In this document: positions 1 to 6,935 of the stretch, one piece after another
Numbering within the stretch: position 1 is the first letter of the stretch
Layout of the letters: each line of letters starts with the position of its first letter
The notes under the pieces: model-generated
Database searches by the model: none
Seen by the model: the letters and a program-made list of their open reading frames with translations, nothing else
Told to the model about the DNA's origin: nothing
Made by a program: the position numbers and the translations under genes
From: Dehalococcoidia bacterium
Lineage (GTDB): Bacteria > Chloroflexota > Dehalococcoidia > Dehalococcoidales > Fen-1064
Reading direction: 5' to 3'
Length of the DNA: 15,149 bases
Assembly: GCA_011192055.1 (NCBI GenBank)
Contig: DUES01000157.1
Coordinates: forward strand, 1-15,149

Positions 1-1470
1 CCGTACCTTGGCTGCACTCAGGTCCTGTGAAGGCAGGGGTTCCATGATACCCATTGCCTTAGGCCCGCTCCCGATACGCGCCTCGTAACCCGTATCATGA
101 ATGTTGTGACAGTGGTCAGCACCGGTAGGCGAGATAGCATAACCAAGGCCAAGACCGGCTTTACAGCGCGGTTCGTGCATCGGGACCTCCTGCCCCTTGA
201 CGTGGTTGGCAAACTCCTCTGAGCCTTTGCCGATTGCTGCCGCTGCCCGGGCACTGCCTTCTGCCAGTGTATTGCCGATACCCTCCCGGCGGGCAATCAG
301 CTCTATCATTTCAAGCATTGCGTCCGCATTACCGAACCTGAGCTGGATACCGCCGGTGTCCTTTTCAGTAATGATGCCTTTCTCAAAACACTCCATGGCA
401 AAGGCAATACTCACCCCGGTGGAGATTGTATCAAGTCCGTAAGCTCCACATTGCTGGTTACCACGTGCAACCGCTTCCAGGTTATCTACCCCGCAGCTTG
501 AGCCCAGTGACCCCAGTGTCTCATACTCCGGCCCACCGTAGGCTGGGTCAACCTTGTAGGTACTATTTGAACCTACATGCGGTTTACAGCGAATCGTGCA
601 GGCGTAGCACCCGCCCCGTTTCACCAGTATCTGCTCGTTGATGGACTGCGCGTTGAGTTTATCCGCACCATCGAAATGTCCATAGCGGAAGTTATTTGTC
701 GGCAGGTTTCCCATTGCGCTGAATGCGGAAACACCGCCAGCGGTACCGTTCTGGCTGAAGTTAACTGCCATACGGTTGGTCTTGAGGTCATCCCGGAGCC
801 ATTTCGCCAGGGAAGTAACTGCTTTCTCATCCGCCAGTTCCACCTTCTGGTGGCCACGGACGGCAATAGCCCTCAGGTTCTTGGAGCCCATCACCGCCCC
901 CATGCCGGAACGACCGGCCGCATGATTGATATCATTCACCACACAGGCATAACGGACCTGGTTTTCACCGGCAGGCCCTATCTGGGTAACACGAATCGTG
1001 CTGCTACCCAGTTCTTTCTGGATTGCTTTCTGCACTTCCAGGGTAGTCTTACCCCAGAGATGGCGTGCATCCTTTATCTCAACCTTGTCATCCTCAATCC
1101 AGATATAGACCGGATTCTCCGCCTTACCTTCAACAACAATTGCGTCCCACCCGGCATGCCTGAGTTCCGCACCCCAGAAACCACCTGCCTCAGCCTGGCC
1201 ATATCCACCATTCAGTGGTGATTTTGCACCAACACTATTACGCCCACTACCGGCTATCGGTACGCCCGTAATCGGTCCGGTGGCAAAGATAAGTTTATTT
1301 TCCGGGCCGAGAGCATCCACACCGGCATCTACCTCACGGAGAAGGTAGTAGTTTATCAGACCACTACCTCCAAAATAGCTCCGGTAAAAATTCTCATCAT
1401 TTTCATCTGCCGATATCATCCCACTGGACAGGTTTACGCGCAGTGTCTTCCCAAAATACCCGGCAACCAT
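1..1470 (-). CDS. Aldehyde ferredoxin oxidoreductase family protein (3' end outside window)
   Basis: Tungsten (or molybdenum) pterin enzyme family that oxidises aldehydes to carboxylic acids in the cytoplasm and passes electrons to ferredoxin. Read from an ATG at 1470, the frame stays open for 490 codons to the left edge; full-length members are about 600 residues, so roughly the last 115 are missing. The N-terminal AOR domain is clear: GKTLRVNLSSG at 7-17, IGPAGENQVRYA near 164-175, and NHAAGRSGMGAVMGSKNLRAIAV at 182-204. The [4Fe-4S] ligand cluster CYACTIRC is at 288-295 (C-x2-C-x3-C), and GPEYET follows at 313-318. The pterin-binding motif usually written DxxGL(D/C) reads GAYGLD at 342-347, so its first acidic residue is Gly. 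The fourth cluster Cys would lie beyond the window. A GGGAGG Shine-Dalgarno stands about 10 nt upstream of the ATG. The gene lies 69 bp after the kinase-like gene. Family assignment is very secure; substrate preference within the family cannot be read. Confidence 0.95.
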   Translation of the reverse strand, partial: MVAGYFGKTLRVNLSSGMISADENDENFYRSYFGGSGLINYYLLREVDAGVDALGPENKLIFATGPITGVPIAGSGRNSVGAKSPLNGGYGQAEAGGFWGAELRHAGWDAIVVEGKAENPVYIWIEDDKVEIKDARHLWGKTTLEVQKAIQKELGSSTIRVTQIGPAGENQVRYACVVNDINHAAGRSGMGAVMGSKNLRAIAVRGHQKVELADEKAVTSLAKWLRDDLKTNRMAVNFSQNGTAGGVSAFSAMGNLPTNNFRYGHFDGADKLNAQSINEQILVKRGGCYACTIRCKPHVGSNSTYKVDPAYGGPEYETLGSLGSSCGVDNLEAVARGNQQCGAYGLDTISTGVSIAFAMECFEKGIITEKDTGGIQLRFGNADAMLEMIELIARREGIGNTLAEGSARAAAAIGKGSEEFANHVKGQEVPMHEPRCKAGLGLGYAISPTGADHCHNIHDTGYEARIGSGPKAMGIMEPLPSQDLSAAKVR

Positions 1471-1539
1471 ACTTACGAAACCTCCCGTTTTTTCAAATCG
1501 GTCGTTAACAATAATACAGCGTCCTTATATCTGCTGGTC

Positions 1540-2121
1540 TCATCGCGTAACTTCTTTAACAACCTTATCAATTACAGAAGAGATGTCTTTTGAAGTGTCC
1601 ACTGCGTAATGGTTACGCCTTATCCTCTCCACTGCCGGGCTCATCATACGGTATATCGCCCAGTCGGCATCCGAATGATTTTCGGTATCTATCACCCGTT
1701 CCTCCAGTCTCTGTTTAACCAGTTCCGGCGGTGCTTCCACCCTAATCAGTACCATCCTGGCACCCAGCCGGTCAGCAATACCATAAAGACGCTCTCTAAA
1801 TCTCTCAGCGAGATTGGTAGCGTCCAGTATCAGTGAAATTCCTTCCCCCAGCAGTTCTTCGGCCAGTTGATAAACTGCCCGGAACAGCTGAAAGCTTTCT
1901 CCGGCACTGTAACCGGGTGATGAGAATAAGGTCTTTCGTAAGAGATCACTTTCCAGAATTAGTAACGGTACGCGTTCCGCTAACCTCCTGCTGAGGTAAG
2001 ACTTCCCCGTACCGGGTAATCCACTTAAAAGAATCAAGGCCGGCTGTACTACCGGTTCGGGAAGCTCCTGCAGACTTTCACGTAGTTGCCGCACGTCTGA
2101 GGCAAGTTGGGTGCTTTCCAC
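1540..2121 (-). CDS. P-loop kinase-like ATP-binding protein (Zeta-toxin/AAA_33-type predicted kinase)
   Basis: 193-residue soluble protein with Walker A GLPGTGKS at residues 34-41, then a LESDLLRK segment where P-loop kinases of this type place the acceptor or lid-region acid. A central ILDATNLAERFRERLY segment and a C-terminal KQRLEER stretch follow, as in small predicted kinases of the COG0645/COG4639 kind. It probably transfers phosphate to a small molecule or nucleotide-like substrate, but nothing in the sequence identifies it. No antitoxin-like partner is adjacent, so a toxin role is not supported. The start is a GTG at 2121 with no Shine-Dalgarno; a TATAAT box ends 7 nt upstream, so the mRNA may be leaderless. 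It lies between degV (90 bp upstream) and the aldehyde oxidoreductase (69 bp downstream). Confidence 0.8.
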   Translation of the reverse strand: MESTQLASDVRQLRESLQELPEPVVQPALILLSGLPGTGKSYLSRRLAERVPLLILESDLLRKTLFSSPGYSAGESFQLFRAVYQLAEELLGEGISLILDATNLAERFRERLYGIADRLGARMVLIRVEAPPELVKQRLEERVIDTENHSDADWAIYRMMSPAVERIRRNHYAVDTSKDISSVIDKVVKEVTR

Positions 2122-2128
2122 AAACTTA

Positions 2129-2157
2129 ATTATAGTGGCTTTTTACCGGTTTGACTA
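2129..2157 (-). promoter_or_regulatory. Sigma70-type promoter of the kinase-like gene
   Basis: On the minus strand a TAGTCA hexamer (2152-2157, 4 of 6 matches to TTGACA) is separated by exactly 17 nt from a perfect TATAAT (2129-2134). Only 7 nt separate the box from the GTG start, which puts the expected transcription start at or next to the first base of the coding region. Confidence 0.6.
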
Positions 2158-2182
2158 GATGGTTTGGGAAAATAATCCGAAA

Positions 2183-2210
2183 TCTACGAATAACTGACGT
2201 TTTTCGCAGA
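2183..2210 (-). terminator. Possible weak terminator hairpin after degV
   Basis: Just after the degV stop, an imperfect 8-bp stem (TCTGCGAA with TTCGTAGA, one mismatch) encloses a 12-nt loop and is followed on the minus strand by a moderately T-rich stretch. The stem is A/T-rich and the T-run is interrupted, so this is only a candidate. Its position between the degV stop and the kinase promoter is the main support. Confidence 0.3.
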
Positions 2211-2211
2211 C

Positions 2212-3072
2212 CTAGTCATCGTGGTAATAGGCAACACCCAGTGCACCGGTACCACAGGCATAACCCATCAACGGACTGAACTCGGTAATCCATAACTCAC
2301 TGCAGCATAACTCCGAAGCAATCTGTCCTCTAAGTTGCTCCGCTTTCTCCGGGGCATAGGCATGCATCACGGCTACATGTGCCGATTTTGTACCTAACTC
2401 TTTTCGCATATCGCCAAGGATACGTTCCAGGCCCTTTTTCTGGCTCCTGGCTACACCGGCAAAATGCAGAAGTCCGGACGGCGCCATTGTCAGTAACGGT
2501 TTGACATTAAGTGCCGAACCTACCTGCGAAGCAATCTTCGGTATCCGGCCTGACCGGTACACATAACGAATGGTATCAAGGAAGATAGCAAACTTGACCC
2601 TCTTCATCATGTCCCTGGCTACAGCAGTCACTTCAACCAGGTTTCTTCCTTCCGCAGCTGCCCGTGCTGCAGCAAGCACAATAAACCCCTGGGCAGCGGT
2701 ACAAGCCAGGGAGTCCAGTACTTCTATTTTTAACTCGGGGAACTGGTTTATTATCAGGTTACGGGCATTCCGGGCGGCATTATAGACCCCGCTCAGTCCT
2801 GAAGATATAGTGATACAGAGAATACTTTCAGCCAGTTTGCCGGCTTCCCGGAAGGCATCCAGCACCTCTCCGGGAGAAACGGCCGAGGTCTTGAATGATT
2901 CCGGGTCCTGGAGGAACATCTCGTAAGCCTCAGAAGGGGTTACATCCACCCAGTCACGGTACAGCTTTCCACCGTGGTAGAAATTGAGCGGCATTACCAT
3001 TATCCCGTGTTCTTCTGCCTGCTCACTGGTAAGACAGGCAATGCTATCGGTGACGACGGCTACCTTCTGCAA
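2212..3072 (-). CDS. DegV family fatty-acid-binding protein
   Basis: 286 residues, the usual DegV length. Recognised by the N-terminal VAVVTDSIACLT (equivalent of the family's TDSTADLP), FKTSAVSPGEVLDAF, the SSGLSGVYNAA ligand-loop motif, IEVLDSLACTAAQGF, and RYVYRSGRI in the C-terminal half. DegV proteins bind a fatty acid between two alpha/beta domains; the homologous FakB proteins present it to the kinase FakA for phosphorylation and phospholipid synthesis. No FakA/Dak-type kinase lies in this window, so a FakB role is only possible. The start is TTG at 3072, preceded by AGAGGTG at 4-5 nt; no nearby ATG fits better. It begins 24 bp after the HAAS membrane gene ends and is probably co-transcribed with padR and that gene. 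Confidence 0.93.
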   Translation of the reverse strand: MQKVAVVTDSIACLTSEQAEEHGIMVMPLNFYHGGKLYRDWVDVTPSEAYEMFLQDPESFKTSAVSPGEVLDAFREAGKLAESILCITISSGLSGVYNAARNARNLIINQFPELKIEVLDSLACTAAQGFIVLAAARAAAEGRNLVEVTAVARDMMKRVKFAIFLDTIRYVYRSGRIPKIASQVGSALNVKPLLTMAPSGLLHFAGVARSQKKGLERILGDMRKELGTKSAHVAVMHAYAPEKAEQLRGQIASELCCSELWITEFSPLMGYACGTGALGVAYYHDD

Positions 3073-3096
3073 GGTACACCTCTAGACATAAGTCGT

Positions 3097-4020
3097 TCAG
3101 GTCACAGCCGGATGGTCGCCCTGCCGCAATCTGCGGTCCAGAATGGCAGGTACCAGCAGAAAAATAAGTAACAACAGAGTCAATGCGAGGAAGGCAGGAA
3201 AATCGACCCTGCTGCCGGCAAAAGCGATCATTGCCAGTGTCAACACGCCCGATATACCCAGCGCTGCCAGTTTTATCCGCCGTTTTCTCAGGCGAACGAA
3301 GATAACCGCCGAAGCCGCCAGTACCAGGAAACTCAGCCCGATCCACGGTGCAAAGTCATTGAGACGCCCGAGGTTGAAACCGGTGAAGCCTACCTCCTCC
3401 TGTGCCGCCAGAAGCCACCCGACCAGGCTCGGTACCGGCAGCAGCATAAAGGCAATATACAGCCAGTCCCGCTTTATGCTCTTGATGGTGATATAACATA
3501 AAAGCCATAAAACCAGGGGTATGTAGACAAGTATCGTAGCCCACGCCCATCCTGTAGGGAGATAGAGGAGAAGCAATCCGGCAGCGACAACAGGCAATAG
3601 AGCGTAGCCCAGCCATGGGAAAAGCCAGTTTGGTTTCCCGCGACACCAGCCATAGATGGCAATAGCTACCGTTGAACCAACCAGGACCGGAAGCCAGCCA
3701 ATACCCCACCATTTAAGGACAAACAACATGGCAAAAAGCAGGTGCGGTAACGAGGCCAGCAAAGCCTGCCTCCAGGTGCCCTGGCTGTGTACTTCATATA
3801 TCTGGTGTGCTACCAGTTTGGCCGAACCAAACAGCCCGATACATTCCTTGAGCGCATCCTCATCGGACAGACCGGCTTCTTTCATTTCAAGGAGCCTGTC
3901 TTCGGCGTGTGTTTCCAGTTCAGTGAGGACCTCCTCCTCTTCTCCCGGGTCAAGCCGGAGGTTCTCCCGAACGTTTTTCAGGTAGCGTTCCAGCTCCGTC
4001 GCCAATTCCCCACCCCCCAT
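3097..4020 (-). CDS. HAAS-domain (permease-prefix-like) multi-pass membrane protein
   Basis: 307 residues. Residues about 1-80 form a helical, charged domain (ATELERYLKNVRENL, EEEVLTELETHAEDRL, GLSDEDALKECIGLFGSAKLVAHQIYEVH) typical of the HAAS/DUF1700/permease-prefix domains that are often encoded next to PadR repressors. The rest is strongly hydrophobic with about eight predicted membrane spans, mostly with Trp- or Arg-flanked ends, and no recognisable transport or catalytic motif. The protein is therefore an integral membrane protein of unknown activity, probably a sensor or effector linked to the PadR regulator upstream (33 bp away). The ATG at 4020 has no Shine-Dalgarno and lies just after a 16-bp tandem repeat. 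A G-rich stretch follows the ATG, so an in-frame TTG five codons downstream is an alternative start. Confidence 0.8.
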   Translation of the reverse strand: MGGGELATELERYLKNVRENLRLDPGEEEEVLTELETHAEDRLLEMKEAGLSDEDALKECIGLFGSAKLVAHQIYEVHSQGTWRQALLASLPHLLFAMLFVLKWWGIGWLPVLVGSTVAIAIYGWCRGKPNWLFPWLGYALLPVVAAGLLLLYLPTGWAWATILVYIPLVLWLLCYITIKSIKRDWLYIAFMLLPVPSLVGWLLAAQEEVGFTGFNLGRLNDFAPWIGLSFLVLAASAVIFVRLRKRRIKLAALGISGVLTLAMIAFAGSRVDFPAFLALTLLLLIFLLVPAILDRRLRQGDHPAVT

Positions 4021-4025
4021 ATCAC

Positions 4026-4073
4026 GGCATAATCGTATTACGGCGTAATCGTATTACGACGTAATCGGTTTCA
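4026..4073. repeat. 16-bp tandem repeat (about 2.5 copies) with GTAAT-N3-ATTAC symmetry
   Basis: Two copies of GGC[A/G]TAATCGTATTAC (4026-4041 and 4042-4057) differ at one base, followed by a degraded partial copy (4058-4073). Each copy contains the inverted repeat [G/A]TAAT-CGT-ATTAC. The array covers the padR stop codon and the leader of the membrane-protein gene. It could be an operator array or a simple slippage repeat; sequence alone does not decide. Confidence 0.75.
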
Positions 4074-4389
4074 GGATAAGGGCCATTGCCGTGAAAAAAT
4101 TACGCCACTCTGCCGTCTGCTTCGCCAGTGTAGCATTACCCTTATCAGTAATATAATAGTATCGCCGCTGTCGACCGTTAGGTAAAGGCTGCCATCTGCC
4201 AACTACCAGTCCCACTTTTTCAAGACGGTGTAAAGCAGGGTAAAGAGTACCTTCCTTGAATTTGAAGTAACCCTGGCTCCTGCCTTCAAGCTCCTTCATT
4301 ATCCGGTAGCCGTACATCGGCTGCTGACTTATCAGACAAAGCAGCAGGGAGTCAATATTGCCCTTCATCAGGTCCTGCCGGTCAGCCAT
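4054..4389 (-). CDS. PadR family transcriptional regulator
   Basis: 111 residues, the length of a short PadR protein with a single winged-helix domain and a short C-terminal helix. Diagnostic stretches are MKGNIDSLLLCLI (helix 1), PMYGYRIMKELE, FKFKEGTLYPALHRLEKVGLV (recognition helix and wing) and NGRQRRYYYITDKG. PadR proteins usually repress their own operon and a neighbouring membrane protein until a ligand or stress releases them. The start ATG at 4389 has a GAGGTGA Shine-Dalgarno 6-7 nt upstream. The gene heads a probable padR-HAAS-degV transcript driven by a strong promoter, with a PadR-like palindrome in the leader, so autorepression is likely. Confidence 0.94.
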   Translation of the reverse strand: MADRQDLMKGNIDSLLLCLISQQPMYGYRIMKELEGRSQGYFKFKEGTLYPALHRLEKVGLVVGRWQPLPNGRQRRYYYITDKGNATLAKQTAEWRNFFTAMALILKPITS

Positions 4390-4405
4390 ACGGAGTCACC
4401 TCTCT

Positions 4406-4416
4406 TACATCATGTA
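4406..4416. promoter_or_regulatory. Candidate PadR operator, TACAT-C-ATGTA
   Basis: A perfect 11-bp palindrome lies between the predicted transcription start and the padR Shine-Dalgarno. It contains ACAT/ATGT half-sites of the kind reported for PadR-type repressors, although with tighter spacing than the classical ATGT-N8-ACAT. Binding at this place would block elongation or translation and fits autoregulation. Confidence 0.5.
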
Positions 4417-4443
4417 GTCAACTATACCTAGAACAGCGATGTA

Positions 4444-4472
4444 TTTATAACACATAAAGGCCACCTTGTCAA
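4444..4472 (-). promoter_or_regulatory. Strong sigma70-type promoter for padR operon
   Basis: A perfect TTGACA (4467-4472, read on the minus strand), a 17-nt spacer and TATAAA (4444-4449). The expected transcription start is near 4437, giving a leader of about 48 nt that carries the TACATCATGTA palindrome and then the padR ribosome binding site. Confidence 0.85.
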
Positions 4473-4499
4473 CCAGTTTTTTACCCGGTTTTAAAGCAG

Positions 4500-4559
4500 A
4501 AAAGGCTGATACCCATCATCGAAAGACTTACTCTCTCTGTATCGGGTAACCAGCCTTTT
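4500..4559 (-). terminator. Long-armed hairpin, probable terminator of the acyl-CoA synthetase transcript
   Basis: Arms at 4500-4514 and 4544-4559 (AAAAGGCTG-ATACCC against GGGTAACCAGCCTTTT) pair almost perfectly with one bulge around a 29-nt loop. Read on the minus strand the stem ends in CCTTTTCTGCTTT, and it stands about 45 bp after the stop of the acyl-CoA synthetase gene. The arms carry A- and T-runs on both sides, so it could also work for plus-strand transcripts. The loop is unusually long for a simple terminator. Confidence 0.55.
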
Positions 4560-4604
4560 TAGCTCTATTTAACTTAGTATACTGTTACGAACCGGGTGCT
4601 AAAG

Positions 4605-5312
4605 CTAAGCCTGCGCTTCTTCCTCGAGGACTACCCTGGCATCTACCGCAATAGCACCATCTTTATAACCAAAGACCGGGTTCAGGTCCAGTTCCTTGAT
4701 ATCGGGGGTCTTTTCCACGAAATCAGAAACCTTCAGTATCATATCTTCAAGATTGCCGATATCAACCGGTTCCTGACCACGGTATCCTTCCAGAAGAGGA
4801 TAACCCTTGATATCCCTGATCATTTCGGCAGCATCTCTCTTTACCAGAGGGACAATTCTGAAAGAGACATCTTTCAGAATTTCTACCAGGACACCACCAA
4901 GTCCAAACATCAGTACCGGACCAAACTGGGCGTCTTTTGACATGCCGATTATTATCTCAACACCTGCACGCGCCATTGACTGCACGGATATACCCTGGAT
5001 TTTTGCATCGGGGAAAGCCTTGCCTATTGCTGCCATTATCTCATCGTAGGCTTCGCCGACCTGCTCTGCCGTTTCCAGGCCGAGTTTAACGCCTCCTGCA
5101 TCACTCTTGTGCACCACGTCCGATGAAGCGATCTTCAGCACCACGGGGAAACCAAGTTTTTCACTTACAGTAATTGCATCATCCCGCGAGACGGCCAGCC
5201 TGGTGTCAACAACACTTATCCCGGCCTGTTTGACCAGGTCCTTAGCTTCCACCTCGGTTAATAAAACCCTACCCTCACTCCTGGCGCGGTTAATAATCTC
5301 TTGCCCAGTCAT
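4605..5312 (-). CDS. ADP-forming acetyl/acyl-CoA synthetase beta subunit (ATP-grasp)
   Basis: 235 residues, close to archaeal-type ADP-forming acetyl-CoA synthetase beta subunits. This enzyme converts an acyl-CoA plus ADP and phosphate to the acid plus ATP, conserving energy by substrate-level phosphorylation in fermentative anaerobes. An N-terminal swivel-like helix (LTEVEAKDLVKQAGI) is followed by the ATP-grasp half GFPVVLKIASSDVVHKSDAGGVKLGL, in which His68 corresponds to the beta-subunit histidine implicated in phosphate transfer. Then come GVEIIIGMSKDAQFGPVLMFGLGGV and, near the end, DIKELDLNPVFGYKDGAIAVDARV. ATG 5312 is chosen over the in-frame ATG 5336 because a GGAGG sits 9 nt before it. 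The alpha (CoA-binding) subunit is not adjacent. With an aldehyde ferredoxin oxidoreductase in the same window, a role in aldehyde/acid fermentation is plausible but inferred. Confidence 0.9.
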   Translation of the reverse strand: MTGQEIINRARSEGRVLLTEVEAKDLVKQAGISVVDTRLAVSRDDAITVSEKLGFPVVLKIASSDVVHKSDAGGVKLGLETAEQVGEAYDEIMAAIGKAFPDAKIQGISVQSMARAGVEIIIGMSKDAQFGPVLMFGLGGVLVEILKDVSFRIVPLVKRDAAEMIRDIKGYPLLEGYRGQEPVDIGNLEDMILKVSDFVEKTPDIKELDLNPVFGYKDGAIAVDARVVLEEEAQA

Positions 5313-5321
5313 ACAAGTTGT

Positions 5322-5326
5322 CCTCC
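5322..5326 (-). promoter_or_regulatory. Shine-Dalgarno fixing the acyl-CoA synthetase start
   Basis: GGAGG on the minus strand, 9 nt before ATG 5312. It falls inside the alternative longer frame from ATG 5336, which itself lacks a ribosome binding site, so the shorter protein is preferred. Confidence 0.75.
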
Positions 5327-5347
5327 AACTCAGCATTCAACCAGATT

Positions 5348-5377
5348 AGTATAGTAGATATTAACACCTTTTCACAA
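5348..5377 (-). promoter_or_regulatory. Promoter of the acyl-CoA synthetase beta gene
   Basis: On the minus strand, TTGTGA (5372-5377), an 18-nt spacer and TATACT (5348-5353), lying in the 92-bp gap after tilS. The gene can thus be transcribed separately from the upstream tilS block, with a leader of about 30 nt. Confidence 0.6.
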
Positions 5378-5404
5378 GTGACCGCAACGCAGACAGGCTA
5401 ACGG

Positions 5405-6874
5405 TTACTCCGGCCAGTGCTGCGTGCCATTCAAAACAGGAGTCTGCTCAAACCGTATCCTGAGCACCTTACGGGTGTTTTCCGTAACCCTGACCCGGTC
5501 ATTTATACGCCAGCCGACAACCCACAGAATCCGGTCACAGGAACAGACCACCGGCACCCTCGCCCGCCACGTACGCGGGACACGGGCATCAATCATAAAC
5601 TCGCCCAGCTTCTTGGTATCTTTCATACCCAGGGGCCGAAACCTGTCACCAGGCTGGCGGGTACGCACACTTAGTCGCTCGCCAACCTTCACCGCATCAA
5701 AATGTACCGTAAATTCGTCTTCACCTTTTAATTCTAACGGACCCGCCTCAATAATGGATGTTTCAATACGCCAGCCGGGAATTACGGTATAACCCGGTAT
5801 ATTGATTGCAGATTCCCCGTTTAGTTCGGGGTACGGACATAACGCCGAAGGGTCACTCCCCAGCAGGAAACGGCCATATTCTACAGTGAAGTACAACCCC
5901 CCCGGTAAACTCAAACGCCTTCCTGCCGGCAGGTTCAGGAATGCCACCATCTCCTCGATATGGCGCGCCTCGATATCCATGAGATTGCCCAGCAGTTCTT
6001 CCAGTCCCCGGCGCAGCAGATTTCGTTGCAGACCGACAGGTAATTCTGCAAAACCTGCTTTTTCAATAACAATGGTATCTTCCTGTCGCCTGACAACTGC
6101 CTCCCAGAGCCTGGCGGTTTCTCTTTCCAGTATCACAAGGTCATCTGCGGCTATCCGGGCGGTGCGGACCATCGCTTCAGCAATGTGCGGATTGTATTCC
6201 CGCAGTACCGGCAGGAGGTGGTGACGCAGCCTGTTTCTCAGCGGTGACAGCGAATAGTTGGACGCAGCGACACGGGGTCGCATGCGAAACCGACGGCAGT
6301 AATCTCCGGTCTCTTCCCGTGTGACCGCCAGCAGAGGCCGTATTACCATGATACCGTCTTTGTCTGACTGCCAGCGAGTGACCGGCTGCAGTCCACGAAG
6401 TCCGGTCGTGCCCGCCCCCCGGATAATGTGCATTAATACGGTCTCGACATGGTCATCGGTGGTATGCCCTACTGCAACACGTTCCGCACCGATAGACTGT
6501 GCAACCCCGGTAAGGAAAGCATAACGTACTTCCCTGGCCGCTTCTTCCAGGGTAACATCCCGTTCCGAATGATATGCCCGTACATCACGTTTTTCAATTG
6601 TCGCCGGAATACCAAAACGCCGTGCCAGCCCTGCAACATACCGGGCATCGCCACGCGACTCGGCACCGCGCAACCTGTGGTCAAGGTGAGCAATATGCAA
6701 CTCTATCTGTAGCTCTTTTCTGAGCCTGACCAGGGCATGCAGAAGGCAGACGGAGTCCTGGCCTCCCGATACCGCCACAACCAGCCTGGTGTGCGGAGGT
6801 ATCTGGTTATGGGTACGGACAAAGTCCAGCACCCTCTGCTCTATTAGTAAACCGGATTCCTGTCCTGTATACAT
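5405..6874 (-). CDS. tilS: tRNA(Ile)-lysidine synthetase
   Basis: 489 residues. Modifies the wobble C34 of the CAU-anticodon tRNA-Ile to lysidine, using ATP and lysine, which switches it from Met to Ile decoding; essential in most bacteria. The PP-loop signature VAVSGGQDS is at residues 33-41. AHLDHRLRGAESRGDARYV and GHTTDDHVETVLMHIIRGAGTTGLRGL follow, both typical of TilS. The C-terminal domain carries RTRQPGDRFRPLGMKDTKKLGEFMIDARVPR, the conserved TilS_C motif. The middle region, about residues 200-340, is the substrate-binding helical linker. ATG 6874 has no clear Shine-Dalgarno and lies 61 bp after the DUF2344 stop; no in-frame alternative has a better site. Probably read from the CNNM promoter upstream. 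Confidence 0.96.
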   Translation of the reverse strand: MYTGQESGLLIEQRVLDFVRTHNQIPPHTRLVVAVSGGQDSVCLLHALVRLRKELQIELHIAHLDHRLRGAESRGDARYVAGLARRFGIPATIEKRDVRAYHSERDVTLEEAAREVRYAFLTGVAQSIGAERVAVGHTTDDHVETVLMHIIRGAGTTGLRGLQPVTRWQSDKDGIMVIRPLLAVTREETGDYCRRFRMRPRVAASNYSLSPLRNRLRHHLLPVLREYNPHIAEAMVRTARIAADDLVILERETARLWEAVVRRQEDTIVIEKAGFAELPVGLQRNLLRRGLEELLGNLMDIEARHIEEMVAFLNLPAGRRLSLPGGLYFTVEYGRFLLGSDPSALCPYPELNGESAINIPGYTVIPGWRIETSIIEAGPLELKGEDEFTVHFDAVKVGERLSVRTRQPGDRFRPLGMKDTKKLGEFMIDARVPRTWRARVPVVCSCDRILWVVGWRINDRVRVTENTRKVLRIRFEQTPVLNGTQHWPE

Positions 6875-6935
6875 GGGATTACGTTTCAGAAGGCAGCCCC
6901 GGAAATATGTTGTATTCCACGTGCGGAATGCGCCT

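Noticed and set aside
577..1221. 214-codon open frame on the plus strand
   Set aside because: It lies wholly antisense to the aldehyde ferredoxin oxidoreductase, whose frame shows strong family motifs; no domain is recognisable in the antisense product.
1540..2121. Kinase-like gene as a Zeta-type toxin of a toxin-antitoxin pair
   Set aside because: No small antitoxin gene is next to it, and its sequence fits small predicted metabolic kinases equally well.
6915..6930. Small inverted repeat ATTCC-N6-GGAAT between DUF2344 and tilS
   Set aside because: Short stem with no T-tract on either side; not convincing as a terminator or regulatory structure.
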